Positions 37,201 to 43,993 of a stretch of 64,000 nucleotides of DNA are shown in pieces (position 1 is the stretch's first letter; every line of letters begins with the position of its first letter). The position numbers and the translations under genes were made by a program. The DNA lies in NCBI GenBank assembly GCA_028015205.1, contig CM051514.1, positions 8,370,001-8,434,000 of the forward strand. The letters are read 5' to 3'. The notes under the pieces are model-generated. The model was not told the DNA's origin. It made no database searches and worked only from the letters and a program-made list of their open reading frames with translations. Origin of the DNA: Mytilisepta virgata. Lineage: Eukaryota > Mollusca > Bivalvia > Mytilida > Mytilidae.

Positions 37201-40200
37201 CCTGTAAATATGACCTTTGTTATTGTAGGTTTCCAAACAATGATTTAATCAATTCAAATATTCTATATTGTATTAAATTATCTTTTTAAAGTATTAAACA
37301 GATTTTAAATAATTAAATTTTTTGCAAATGGACATTGGTATACTCCCACAAGTCATAAAATGTACTTATTGGAAATTAAATTTTATGCTTGCATGTGCCA
37401 TATATTTTTGTCAAAACTAGCAATGAATACGTATTTAAGAGAAAATTTTCAAATACATCTTTTTACAGAATTTTATTTTTTCAATAATGGTAATGGTTAC
37501 CATTATTGAAAAAAAAAATTCAATTTCAATTCAAGCTTTGGACAATATGAGACAATTTGACATTCCCTTGTTTCATATCCAAACTTTAATTTCTATGCAA
37601 CTCCATTTGTTATAATAATGAGTCTGGATGGTTTTAAATTGCATTTCAAACATTAAAAAGAAAAGCATGGTAATTGCAACAAAGCATGGTGTTTCCAACA
37701 AAGCAATCTGAAATCTACGAATGCTAATTTTACCTCTTTTGTGCACCAAAATTGCATAAGTCAGCATTGGTAGAACATAAATACACTATACATGTAGTAT
37801 TGTTCAAAAGATTCTTTAGCAAATTCAGCCATTTACAAAATCGGTTTTACCTGAATGCTCCTAAAGCTAAAATATTAGTTTCACACTTGTTGAGGCTCAA
37901 TAATAGTCTATTTTGTAACAGTCATATCATTAATTTTTTTTTTAAAAAAACACTTGATTTTCATTTTTCTATTAGTTTTAAAATCATTTGTTATAATTTT
38001 GTGAAGATAAACAGCTTACAATGAGCAAATTTCCCCCTTTTTGAGCCTCAAAAGTTGCAAAAAATAAAGTTTTCTTCTGTTTATGTTAGAAAACCATGTA
38101 AAGGTAATTGTATAGCATCATGGTATTCATTATTGTTTAAAGCTTAATTTTTTTATTTAAAAAAAACAAATAATAGAGAATTTTAACCTTTTTTAAATTT
38201 TGGCATACAAGATAATTTTTACCCAATTTAGCCCCTATTTTCAAAATTAATTTTTTTCTTAAATAAAATATTACCACACTATTTTTCTTTCAATTGTAGA
38301 TAAGACATAGTTGTTTAAAAATAGCAAGAAAAATGCAATTTTTTATAATAATCCTTCAAAAATCTAGAAAATCACAGTTTTTACAATTTATGAAAACATG
38401 TCAATTACCCCCCTTTTTTATAAAGCATAAAATATGTATTTTGCCAAAATAATTTTACAAAACATTAGATTTTTTTTCAAGGCAAGGTTAGTTGTTTAAG
38501 AAAATATAAAAATAAATTCAACTTACTGAACACTTTTAAAGTAAACTGAATTGAAAAATATTGAAAATTCATGAAAAATAAGAGACTCATTGAAAAATTG
38601 TGATTTAGCAGGAAAATCTTCATAGGTGGCTACCATGGCAACCAAATATTATTTTAGGGTAAAAAAAAAACACTTTTTTGTACAAACTTATGCAATAGGT
38701 AACCATTTTCTGAAAGTTTGGTAAAAATCTGAATCCACCCATTTCCAAGATTTTTCAAATCCTTTGATATTTACAGAGAGTGACTCTTAAATTAAATTTG
38801 TATTGACAACATTTCTTGTCTGCTGTCACCTTTATGCCCTTAGTACACCTGTCTGACTATATCAAATTTATGTATTTCTGAAACTAGCAAGATGTTAAAT
38901 GATATAAATTTCTAATATTTCTAATGTATAAAACTTATTACATTTGGTAATGGACAGCAGCCAAATGTTTGGTTTGTAGCAGTCCCTGTTGAACAACAAG
39001 TGTTTCCTGTAGGACACTCATATTTCGGATCTGGACAAATCACTGATCCAATAGACTTGGGAACAAAATATAACCTCTCAGCTGAAGTAACCACAACCAG
39101 GAATAACACAGTCCACATCTGAAAACAAAATTGTTTCTTCATTTATTCTTTCATAACTACAGAATCTAATTTTCATACTTTTTCATCACTGGTCACATGG
39201 TACAATAGCATATTGATTTCATTGGTCCATAAGGCAATATTGACTGCCATGGGAGGATTTTTAATTTCTGTTTTGAGTTATGTCCCCTTAAATTATTAAA
39301 ACACATTTCTGATTGCAAATTAACGTTTTGGTCTAACTTACTTGTGTACACTACATGTTTATATGAGGGGAAAAAAATTCTAGTTGTACACTGGAACTAG
39401 TAATTTTGGCAAGAGTTCTATTTGGCACCCCCATAAGTACATCTATATGCTTATTCCGTCCAAGATATACACAGCTGGGGTGCCATATGGAACTCTTTCC
39501 GTAATTTTTGGCTAATTAAAAGCTCGCACCTGACTGCAAGTTTAATTTGGACACTATCATATTAAGATCAGGTTGAACAGAATTCTTTGCAAAATATACA
39601 TGTATCAATCATGTCACCTTTGTTTAGTAAGGCTTTTAAAAAATTTATTGACAATATACATACTTCATACATGTTTAAGGATGTTCGCTTGTGACTTTTC
39701 TAACTTTTGATAAAAATTTTGTAGCCCCTCTGGAGTGTTCATAGGAAATACATTGGAATTTTTTTGCCCAGTAACCACTATATTTATTTTCATTTTCTCA
39801 AAGAACTTCTTTCAAATGTTCAGTTTGCAAAATATTTCAAAAATGTAGTTATTCTTTCCATACGTTTTAAATGTCTTTCAATATTACTTTCCCAATGTAT
39901 TTCTTATGAAAAATCCCGAGAAAAAAATTATCCCGCCAAATATTAGAACTTTTCAGTTGATAATATCTCAAAAACAAGTACACATACATATACTTTTTGG
40001 TTTATAATTTTAAAGCATTTCACATTCACTTGTACAAAATGTATAATTTAGGAAAATGTTGTTATTTTGAACTTCAGGAGCGAACATCCTTAATCAATTC
40101 ATTTGTGGAAATGAGTGGTTATTATGGAATTATAAGAAATAAGAGTTGTATAAACTCGACCAGGTCATTCATGAACTTAACATAAAGTCCTTTTGACTTT

Positions 40201-41185
40201 ATTCAGTTTGTGAGTGAACCTACCAATAAATAGGGCACTTCATGGTTATTGCAGCCATATTGAATAGGGGGTAGATTTTTTGGATGGAGGGGGAAATAGT
40301 AAGAAAGTATGGGAAAACCTACGCATGTTTCCAAGCAACTGTTCTGTTTCAATGATGTTTTCCCAGCTTTTCAAAGCATTTTAACCTCCATTATGAAAAT
40401 CTGACTCCTATTCAATATAGCTGCAATAACCGTGAAAGGGCTTATCGCTTTAATTAAATAATTGTTTATTGCAAACAGAAAGCCCTGACGGGTTAAAATG
40501 CAAACATTACATGATCCAATTACAGTTATGCACATAAATAACATACGACAAATGAATAAAGTACTAAACGAGTCAAGTTAATATAAATTATACAAGTATA
40601 TAGATATAGATAATAAAACAACTCTTATAACGATAATATACACAGTTGCCACTCTTTTTCAGACATGAAATTCAAGAGTTTTTCCAGGATTATCAGTAGT
40701 TTTCAAGGATATATATACAAATGATAAATTGTGCAAAACCACCACGGTTTTTTGAATTTCCATCGGTTCTTGCATCGTGGTTGAAATTGAGCTTGATAAA
40801 TTTTTTATATTAACATTGCAAAACATTTCAAGACCATTTGCATCAAGCTTAATCGAGATCAGGATTCACCTCTATCAAGTCACCCATTCGTATCGTGAAA
40901 AGTGAAAAATGACAGACAGCATCCAAATAATGATAAGTGAAACGTAAAATAGGTTATATATGCACACCAGAGACAGAAGTTTCGGTCTACACTACAGTAC
41001 AGGTATACAACAAGTCAACATGTACAATGACCATGTAGCCTCCCAATCCCCCCTTTTTAAAAAGTATCCAGGATTCGCCATACATGCGATATCCTTTATT
41101 AACGAGTTAGCTGTGAATATCATAAGCAAAATAAAGTGACAAAAAGCTAAAATAAGAATTCATATTAATTCACTACCTGCTTCAT
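10114..41185 (-). CDS. GRN: Progranulin, expanded: 24 exons, 22 granulin domains (whole gene model)
   Basis: Progranulins are secreted and lysosomal glycoproteins made of 12-cysteine granulin modules in stacked beta-hairpins, released by proteolysis at the linkers. Here each exon junction falls inside a granulin, after CCP-x-P-x and before xVCC, the boundary used in vertebrate GRN. All introns are phase 0 with GT-AG ends, so the chain joins without a break: 9+177+120+69+561+234 nt, then 15 x 225 nt, then 222+201+138 nt, giving 1,701 residues plus stop. The order is signal peptide, four diverse granulins, fifteen granulins centred on the array exons, and three divergent C-terminal granulins. 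Human GRN has about 593 residues and 7.5 domains. Uncertain points are exon 1, the small exon 4, and whether every array exon is always spliced in. Confidence 0.88.
10512..11720 (+). mobile_element. ACTAGAGGCTC family element with nested retroelement tail
   Basis: Begins aaactaggggctcacctgag and ends near ataagctcacatggcc. The phrase TTTCAGAGGAGAAGATTTTT recurs. Bases about 11030-11168 are the 3' end of retroelement family A in reverse (gtcaagaaataccaaaggga), inserted in it. It lies in the last GRN intron. Confidence 0.65.
11834..12372 (+). mobile_element. ACTAGAGGCTC family element
   Basis: Begins acaagaggctcctaggaacc and ends ttgccaggtgagctaaaaag. It lies in the last GRN intron. A palindromic scrap (cgccttcgcgactttttgtc, 12418-12437) follows and resembles the ends of the repeats at 31075 and 42650. 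Confidence 0.7.
12634..12834 (-). CDS. GRN: GRN exon 23
   Basis: 67 codons between CTCAG and GTAAGT. AVCCEDHLHCCPHNTKC completes granulin 21, then a linker without the DWFEKIPA motif, then TLTCPDGVTTCPDTNVCC and YSCCPYPN starting granulin 22. It is clearly diverged from the array exons. Phase 0 at both ends. Confidence 0.92.
12996..13310 (+). mobile_element. ACTAGAGGCTC family fragment
   Basis: Shares tttgtagagggta, TTTCAAAACATTTCATAATG and aagctcacatggcc with the copy at 10512-11720. It is intronic and truncated. Confidence 0.55.
14011..14232 (-). CDS. GRN: GRN exon 22
   Basis: 74 codons between TTTACAG and GTATCT. AVCCKDGNHCCPEGTTCDVA completes granulin 20. The linker SMSLTKIQATLDL has lost both RGD and DWFEKIP. 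CKNGQTCCKQKDSTYACCP then starts granulin 21. It is one codon shorter than an array exon and diverged, so it is an old relative that escaped homogenisation. Confidence 0.92.
14676..14900 (-). CDS. GRN: GRN exon 21 (array cassette 15)
   Basis: 75 codons, twelve cysteines. Linker NRGDLTIVDWFEKIP (V to I) and KLTTGNYGCC. A SINE inserted just upstream leaves only about ten intron bases between its tail and the acceptor. Open throughout. Confidence 0.93.
14911..15182 (-). mobile_element. tRNA-derived SINE in a GRN intron, at the splice acceptor
   Basis: Minus-strand head with A-box-like TGGCTGAGTGGTCTAGG and B-box-like GTTCGAGTCTC, then a body with GTACTCCGG-type sequence, and a tail ending AACCCCAACTAAACAAAC. 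The head resembles tRNA-Ser. Flanking CTGTAAATAT (14901) and CTGTAAAAATAT (15183) are target-site copies. Two further full or near-full copies are at 49975 and 58858. Confidence 0.9.
15455..15679 (-). other. Sequence 3' of array cassette 14 boundary (intron)
   Basis: This stretch is intron between cassettes 14 and 15. It holds the diverged ACTAGAGG-type element remnant (15328-15500 region) and the flank typical of the array introns; no exon. Confidence 0.5.
15679..15903 (-). CDS. GRN: GRN exon 20 (array cassette 14)
   Basis: 75 codons, twelve cysteines in register. Linker NRGDLAVVDWFEKIP, a hybrid of the LTVVDWF and LAVVDWL types; KLATGNYGCC. Its upstream flank contains the retroelement shared with cassette 4, so cassettes 4 and 14 are sister copies. 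Confidence 0.95.
16366..17084 (-). mobile_element. Retroelement family A, 3' part, in a GRN intron
   Basis: A minus-strand frame at 17078-16623 encodes YIDLHLEIDTRGRL, LYDKRDDFDFPIVNFPF, YGVYISQLIRYSR and YGHHHDLVDRYGKTVSQM. This is the tail of a reverse transcriptase polyprotein common in bivalve genomes. It lies between cassettes 13 and 14, within the old intronic repeat, after tggtccaag. The same insertion site and element recur at 25493-26236. Confidence 0.85.
17254..17478 (-). CDS. GRN: GRN exon 19 (array cassette 13)
   Basis: 75 codons with the consensus linker NRGDLTVVDWFEKIP and KLATGNYGCC. It is spaced only 636 bp from cassette 12, so its downstream intron has lost about 100 bp. Confidence 0.95.
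17890..18114 (-). CDS. GRN: GRN exon 18 (array cassette 12), RGD lost
   Basis: 75 codons, twelve cysteines. It is the only array copy in which RGD is changed, to SGD (CGT to AGT), reading GKCNSGDLT. Otherwise consensus. Confidence 0.95.
18629..18853 (-). CDS. GRN: GRN exon 17 (array cassette 11)
   Basis: 75 codons. NVICPGGTSEC replaces the NVVCPDG of most copies, removing an acidic residue between the first cysteines of granulin 16. KLASGNYGCC. The NVIC allele is shared only with cassette 6. Confidence 0.95.
19373..19597 (-). CDS. GRN: GRN exon 16 (array cassette 10)
   Basis: 75 codons. Begins AVCCTDGKHCC, the Lys to Thr variant shared only with cassette 1 at the far end of the array. Linker NRGDLTVVDWF, KLATGNYGCC. 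Confidence 0.95.
20115..20339 (-). CDS. GRN: GRN exon 15 (array cassette 9)
   Basis: 75 codons. Linker NRGDLAVVDWLEKIP and KLTTGNYGCC. Apart from the T/A difference it matches cassette 7, including long intron flanks: a recent duplicate 1,475 bp away. Confidence 0.95.
20854..21078 (-). CDS. GRN: GRN exon 14 (array cassette 8)
   Basis: 75 codons, consensus linker NRGDLTVVDWFEKIP, KLASGNYGCC. Its upstream intron matches that of cassette 10 (AGAACTTTGCAAAATTCCTT phrase). Confidence 0.95.
21590..21814 (-). CDS. GRN: GRN exon 13 (array cassette 7)
   Basis: 75 codons. Linker NRGDLAVVDWLEKIP with the Phe to Leu change shared only with cassette 9; KLATGNYGCC. Confidence 0.95.
22329..22553 (-). CDS. 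GRN: GRN exon 12 (array cassette 6)
   Basis: 75 codons. NVICPDGTSEC variant, KLASGNYGCC, linker NRGDLTVVDWF. The 1-kb satellite insertion lies in its upstream intron, toward cassette 5. Confidence 0.95.
22859..23862. repeat. 378-bp satellite (2.65 copies) inserted as a unit in a GRN intron
   Basis: Units start at 22861, 23239 and 23617, exactly 378 bp apart and nearly identical. Each contains an inverted repeat GTGGACC-TAG-GGTCCAC. The whole block is flanked by TATAAA on both sides (22853-22858 and 23863-23868). Other array introns read uninterrupted gatttgtataaattgc at this point, so it is an insertion with a 6-bp target-site duplication. No coding frame seen. Confidence 0.92.
24089..24313 (-). 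CDS. GRN: GRN exon 11 (array cassette 5)
   Basis: 75 codons with the consensus sequence: AVCCKDGKHCCPEGTTC, NRGDLTVVDWFEKIP, KLATGNYGCCPIPK. Confidence 0.95.
24809..25033 (-). CDS. GRN: GRN exon 10 (array cassette 4)
   Basis: 75 codons. CDTGSRKC (Gly to Arg just before the last cysteine of the half-domain) and ISKSVVC; RGD kept. Sister of cassette 14 by its flanking retroelement. Confidence 0.95.
25493..26236 (-). mobile_element. Retroelement family A, second copy in a GRN intron
   Basis: Same insertion point and content as 16366-17084, lying between cassettes 3 and 4. It carries a private direct duplication of about 38 bp (26068-26105 and 26106-26143, GTGAAGGTCAATATAAGATG core). The reading frame is broken beyond YGVYISQLIRYSRA, so it is inactive. 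Confidence 0.85.
26378..26602 (-). CDS. GRN: GRN exon 9 (array cassette 3)
   Basis: 75 codons, consensus linker NRGDLTVVDWFEKIP, KLASGNYGCC. Its 3' flank shares the retroelement site with cassette 13. Confidence 0.95.
27117..27341 (-). CDS. GRN: GRN exon 8 (array cassette 2)
   Basis: 75 codons. ISKSVVCPDG variant shared with cassette 4; KLASGNYGCC; RGD kept. Confidence 0.95.
27854..28078 (-). CDS. GRN: GRN exon 7 (array cassette 1, first of the array)
   Basis: 75 codons. AVCCTDGKHCC variant, NRGDLTVVDWF, KLASGNYGCC. The array homology ends just upstream of its acceptor: the intron beyond about 28100 is unrelated to the other cassette introns, marking the array edge. Its first half pairs with exon 6 to make granulin 5. 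Confidence 0.95.
28143..28640. repeat. About 165-bp tandem repeat, three copies
   Basis: The phrase AAAGTCCC(A/G)TCAAACAG starts at 28143, 28312 and 28473. Each is followed by GTTGGGGTC, then TGTCAAAGC or a variant, then TGCCGTGCAGAAGCTGAG (the last copy is diverged). It lies in GRN intron 6. Confidence 0.8.
28641..29636. other. Intron 6 of GRN, non-coding
   Basis: A fragment at 28700-28890 (aacaacactagagaatcc, then aaggaatacttcaacaaaga) is a further diverged copy of the repeat found in the array introns. The rest shows nothing recognisable. Confidence 0.4.
29637..29850 (-). mobile_element. Transposon endonuclease (EEP family) fragment
   Basis: A minus-strand frame encodes EIILLGDFNHDL, then GGLIDHIYTH, then YYSDHLIIF. 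GDFN and SDH are the catalytic signatures of endonuclease/exonuclease/phosphatase-type endonucleases carried by LINEs and by Helitron-like elements. It is only about 70 residues, with no partner domain, so it is a relic in GRN intron 6. Confidence 0.65.
29851..31701. repeat. GRN intron 6: degenerate tandem repeats
   Basis: From about 30055 to 30560 a unit of roughly 130-190 bp recurs three to four times (TTGACCTT, CAATAG(C/G)GTTCTAGAT, GTCAAAA-CCCTTGAAGGATG). At 30650-30900 a second phrase (tcatgtatga(a)tgctcagtac, then cacatccactgatgaagttt) is duplicated. At 31035-31110 lies an end like that at 42600-42690 (ggaatgtaggatctctatgt). No exon seen. Confidence 0.6.
31702..31935 (-). CDS. GRN: GRN exon 6
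   Basis: 78 codons between TTACAG and GTAAAC. ANCCADGIHCCPPGFKC completes granulin 4. The linker has KRGVRIRWIDNIPP (no RGD). Then NVICPDQQHECKFGQTCC and GSYGCCPIPK start granulin 5. Of the single-copy exons, its second half is the most similar to the array exons, so it may share their ancestor. Confidence 0.94.
31936..33143. other. GRN intron 5
   Basis: No exon found. Contains a scrap of the tRNA-SINE head near 32446-32475 (tgttgacaggctactgatca). The phrase AAGGTGGTACC(T)AACACTA at 32640 returns inverted at 32905-32918 (gggtaccacctt), so 32640-32918 is probably a MITE with inverted ends. Confidence 0.5.
33144..33704 (-). CDS. GRN: GRN exon 5 (intron-less block of granulins 2, 3 and half of 4)
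   Basis: 187 codons between TTTCAG and GTAAGT. A full granulin (CSNGTNPCPEDQTCC to GPVEC) is followed by a linker, a second full granulin (NVVCPDQKSECKTGQTCC to SVGKC), then VLQDWFEKIPAVKS and the first half of a third (SVMCPDGQSECDDGQTCC, YGCCPIAD). Introns usually fall inside each granulin, so two have been lost here. In the first granulin the core CCxDxxHCC is altered to AICCPNTCC (shorter). Confidence 0.95.
33705..34316. other. GRN intron 4
   Basis: No exon or named element recognised. Confidence 0.4.
34317..34385 (-). CDS. GRN: GRN exon 4 (small linker exon, tentative)
   Basis: 23 codons, in frame with both neighbours, between TTTTTTTAG and AAG/GTAAAC. It encodes a cysteine-free proline-containing spacer (DNRPPVIINRPES). 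No homology supports it; the call rests on splice signals and phase 0. If skipped, exons 3 and 5 still join in frame. Confidence 0.55.
34621..35126 (+). mobile_element. Retroelement family A, 3' end, in GRN intron 3
   Basis: The plus-strand frame encodes ACDIYIDFLDKARLLKEKL, QGYVTPKLKSSLLKIYGHH and YEKTVSQMKMDLFH, then stop. The 3' region has ggcggatgtcctgcaggaag and ggtatttcttgactttactt. It is 5'-truncated, inactive, and inserted antisense to GRN. Confidence 0.85.
35166..35285 (-). CDS. GRN: GRN exon 3
   Basis: 40 codons between TTATAG and AAG/GTTAGT. AVCCMDKKFCCPFGSKCLVP completes granulin 1 (Lys-Phe replaces the usual Ile/Lys-His before CCP). The linker CQRGNQVFPWLQKSEAK has the W-x-x-K pattern of progranulin linkers. 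Phase 0 both sides. Confidence 0.9.
35286..38941. other. GRN intron 2 (3.7 kb)
   Basis: No exon or complete mobile element recognised. It is very AT-rich, with poly-T/poly-A tracts at 37900-38400. At 37470-37515 an inverted repeat (TTTTTTCAATAATGG and CCATTATTGAAAAAA) forms a perfect hairpin around TAATGGTTA. A CLEAR-like E-box lies at 37192. Confidence 0.45.
37192..37201. promoter_or_regulatory. CLEAR-like E-box in GRN intron 2
   Basis: ATCACGTGAC matches nine of ten bases of the CLEAR element GTCACGTGAC bound by TFEB/MiT factors. Single 10-mers arise by chance, so it is of note only with the one at 41214. Confidence 0.25.
38942..39118 (-). CDS. GRN: GRN exon 2 (signal peptide and first half of granulin 1)
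   Basis: 59 codons between TTTTCAG and AAT/GTAATA. It starts ATGTGG: MWTVLFLVVVTSA is a signal-peptide core with likely cleavage after TSA. Then SVICPDPKYECPTGNTCC, NQTFGCCPLPN starts granulin 1, with an N-glycosylation site (NQT). Reading through the preceding intron gives an alternative start ATG at 39142 (MKKQFCFQMW), so the true start is either exon 1, 39142 or 39118; all keep the signal peptide. Confidence 0.88.
39119..39674. other. GRN intron 1, first part
   Basis: Nothing recognised apart from a short imperfect palindrome near 39417-39505 (caagagttctatttggcacc against ggtgccatatggaactcttt), probably a hairpin-type MITE. Confidence 0.45.
39675..40093. mobile_element. 419-bp MITE with TTAA-GGATGTTCGCT inverted ends
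   Basis: Left end TTAAGGATGTTCGCT; right end AGCGAACATCCTTAA, its perfect reverse complement. TTAA at both ends fits the target-site duplication of piggyBac-type transposons. No transposase. A relative is at 56054-56404 and a lone end at 59512. Confidence 0.8.
40100..40230. repeat. Hairpin repeat, truncated relative of 61058-61233
   Basis: acataaagtccttttgactt (40184-40203) is the centre of a fold-back. The flanks gaccaggtcattcatgaact and gtttgtgagtgaacctac pair imperfectly. The next 200 bases (40220-40450) hold another inverted pair (tagggcacttcatggttatt against aataaccgtgaaagggctta). Confidence 0.6.
40451..41176. other. GRN intron 1, remainder
   Basis: No coding sequence or recognised element. 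Confidence 0.4.
41177..41185 (-). CDS. GRN: GRN exon 1, coding end (tentative start codon)
   Basis: Minus-strand ATGAAGCAG followed by the donor GTAGTG. Joined to exon 2 it reads MKQMWTVLFLVVVTSA, a normal signal peptide, in phase 0. The evidence is only splice signal, phase and the nearby E-box, so moderate. Confidence 0.5.
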
Positions 41186-41213
41186 GTTAGCCGGTTTCAG
41201 TCACATGAACATT

Positions 41214-41223
41214 GTCACGTGAA
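41214..41223. promoter_or_regulatory. CLEAR-like E-box just upstream of the GRN start
   Basis: GTCACGTGAA matches nine of ten bases of GTCACGTGAC, the lysosomal-gene CLEAR element bound by TFEB, and sits 29-38 bases upstream of the proposed GRN ATG. Mammalian GRN belongs to the TFEB/CLEAR network. That this site works in the mollusc is inference. Confidence 0.4.
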
Positions 41224-41714
41224 ACTAAGGCTGCATCTGGTACCCTAGCCTGGGTATTCAAAACGGTATCAGGACAAGTCGCATGATAGCAGCTGATCAG
41301 GGGTGCATACCTCGAATGTATGGATATACGAAATAACTTCGCAAAGAATATTTTTGAATTATGTATTATTTCATTTTATGAGATTAAGCGGAATTTTATT
41401 TTCATTTTCAAACAATCAAATCAAATAACTTAGTTTTATTTATAGTCGGCAAGACAAATTATATTGAAATAACAAATAAGCTTTGAACCGACAGAGTGCG
41501 ACATAAGAAATTATAGTAACAGTGCAATACATGTATCACGATATATATAATTGAGGGTCTGGATTGGGGGGGGGGGTCTGTTATTCTGTAAACATTTAAT
41601 TTTCACCCCTTTTTTTCTCTAATCTTCAAAAAATTAGTCTATTCTTCAAAAGTGATTTTTTACGCATTATTCTCTAATTTTTTCCCCAGTTTTCTTTAAT
41701 CTTTAAAAAAAATT
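41224..41714. other. Putative GRN upstream region
   Basis: Promoter-proximal sequence for the minus-strand GRN gene; no TATA box assigned. A G run (41566-41577) and a T-rich repeat (ttttctctaatcttcaaaaa, 41612-41631) with relatives at 44280-44350 are present. Confidence 0.35.
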
Positions 41715-42695
41715 CGTAAGGGTTCCGCGGAACCCAGTGTCTCGCCTACTTTTGATGTTGTCTATATTTTCAGTGTGATAGGTGAATGCAAACTTAATAA
41801 AAATAATAAAGTTATTAAAATTTTTAAAAACTTTCACAACATAGTGAATGCAATGTTAAGTCCATTTATACGTAAAAAACTGAAAAACAGAAATAAATAT
41901 TTTACAAAATTTTCTCCTGGATACAATCTTTATATCATAAACAAGCTTCTGTCCAAATTTGGTAAAATTCCTGGATAGTTTAAGAAAGTTATTAAAATTT
42001 TAAAAACTTTAACCACAGAGTGAATGTAATGTTTCCTGGCAGAAAAACTAAGTCCATTTATAAGTAAAATACGGAAAATTTTTTTTTTTTTTACTAAATT
42101 TACTTCTGGATACTATATTATGATCATAAACAAGCTTCTGTCCAAGTTTGGTACAAATCCAGGATAGTTTAAGAAAGTTATTAAAATTTTGAAAACTTTA
42201 ACCACAGAGTGAATGTAATGTTTCCTGGCAGAAAAACTAAGTCCATTTATAAGTAAAATACGGAAAAACTGGAATTTTTTTTTTACAAAATTTACTTCTG
42301 GATACTATCTTATGATCATAAACAAGCTTCTGTCCAAGTTTGGTACAAATCCAGGATATTTTAAGAAAGTTATTAAAATTTTAAAAACTTTAACCACAGA
42401 GTGAATGTAATGTTTCCTGGCAGAAAAACTAAGTCCATTTATGAGTAAAATACGGAAAAACTGGAATTTTTTTTTTACAAAATTTCCTTCTGGATACTAT
42501 CTTATGATCATAAACAAGCCTCTGTCCAAGTTTGGTAGAAATCCAGGATAGTTTAAGAAAGTTATTAAAATTTCAAAAACTTTAACCACAGGGTGAATAT
42601 TTGTGGACGCCGCCGACGACGACGACGACGACGACGACGGAATGTAGGATCGCTATGTCTCGCTTTTTCGACAAAAGTCGAAGGCTCGACAAAAA
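41715..42695 (+). repeat. About 190-bp tandem repeat (4-5 copies) in a dispersed element
   Basis: TAAGAAAGTTATTAAAATTT starts at 41981, 42170, 42362 and 42554, with a more diverged copy before. Each unit includes ACAAGC(T/C)TCTGTCCAA and TTTCCTGGCAGAAAAACTAA. The block starts ttccgcggaacccagtgtct and ends at a (GAC)n microsatellite (42611-42639), then cgacaaaagtcgaaggctcg, a hairpin. A single unit with the same ending lies at 30940-31110. Confidence 0.85.
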
Positions 42696-43993
42696 GTAAA
42701 AAACATTCTTTTAAATGAATGAGAATGGTTATTTCCAACAGCAAGGTTTTCATTTGTTTCTCAACAATGACCTGTTGATGTGTATTGTTCTGCATGATTT
42801 AAGTGCTAGTTCCTTGAAGTAACAAGTGTACTTTTATTCTGGCGTGTAGATTTTCCGATGAGTAATTTTACACTAGTGTTGTCTTTCCGTAAATAGTGCA
42901 AAACAGAACAAACAGACAGTCAAGTTTTGTTTATTTTGATTATCACAGGTATTTATAAACACACATTAGGTAGGGTTATCGTTCTTGAATTAAAATAAAA
43001 TTTAATTCTTTATTTTAAAGTTTATTTATTTACTTTTTGCTCAAATTTAATTCAAGTTTTAAAAATGTATTCATTGTTTAAAGTTTTAAATTAGCTTATG
43101 CTAATTTGGCATAATACTTGTATTTTCATAAATTGAATGTAACTTTTTTATATCATAAAGAGTATTTTTGTATAAACATTTGGCTTGTCAAGATTTTTTT
43201 ACCTCCTGCAAAGTTAACCCAGTCCTTTAATATAGGATTGTTATTGTTAATAAGATTGTCCCATATAGAATTATACATGGATAAATGATAATTTAAAATT
43301 ATGTTCATACAACTGTTGATGATTTGATGGATTTGTAGAATTTGCCTTTATAAATTATATTTGTTTAATAAAGTTTTCTTTTCTTTTAGAAGCCTGATTA
43401 GTTAGCTATATATATATATAAGGTTTAAATGGTCGAAATCTACTTTAAAATATCTTCACATTAGTAAATCCCGAACTTCCGATTACATATTAAATGACAA
43501 TTTGTCAATTTATGCTAATATTATAATGATAAAGATTATACATGTATTATATATATGGAGCAGAGGAATATCAGGCGATTTTGAATTACCTGAACGACAA
43601 ATAGTACAACCAAATATTTCAATGAAGAATAATTGCACTAGGTAATTTTTTCCAGGAAAAATTACACTAGTATATAATTTCCACATGACAATGTATTTCT
43701 AAATGTCGGCTTTGATATTTTTACCCCACCCCCCACCCCCAGAAAAAAAAGAAAAAAAAATGCCCTATTTTATTAAATAGTCCCCCTAAAAAATCCCTTT
43801 TCAGAGTGTTTTGGATACACAACTAAACAAAGGACAATTTACACTAAGCATGGAAAAAGTAAACTAGTGCATTAATTCCTCTGGAAATTATACACTAGTG
43901 TAACTTGTCCTGTGGAAAAAATGCACTGGTGGAACGAATACACTGTTACACTAGTTCTCATCAGTTCTTTCCAGTGATTTTGACTACATATAA
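42696..43993. other. Intergenic, AT-rich
   Basis: No gene. Between 42865 and 43950 the words acactag(t) and ttacactagtgt recur, with TA-rich hairpin potential. Nothing nameable. Confidence 0.4.

Noticed and set aside
42565..42795. A frame with a run of arginines
   Set aside because: Produced by the GAC microsatellite; no other coding sign.
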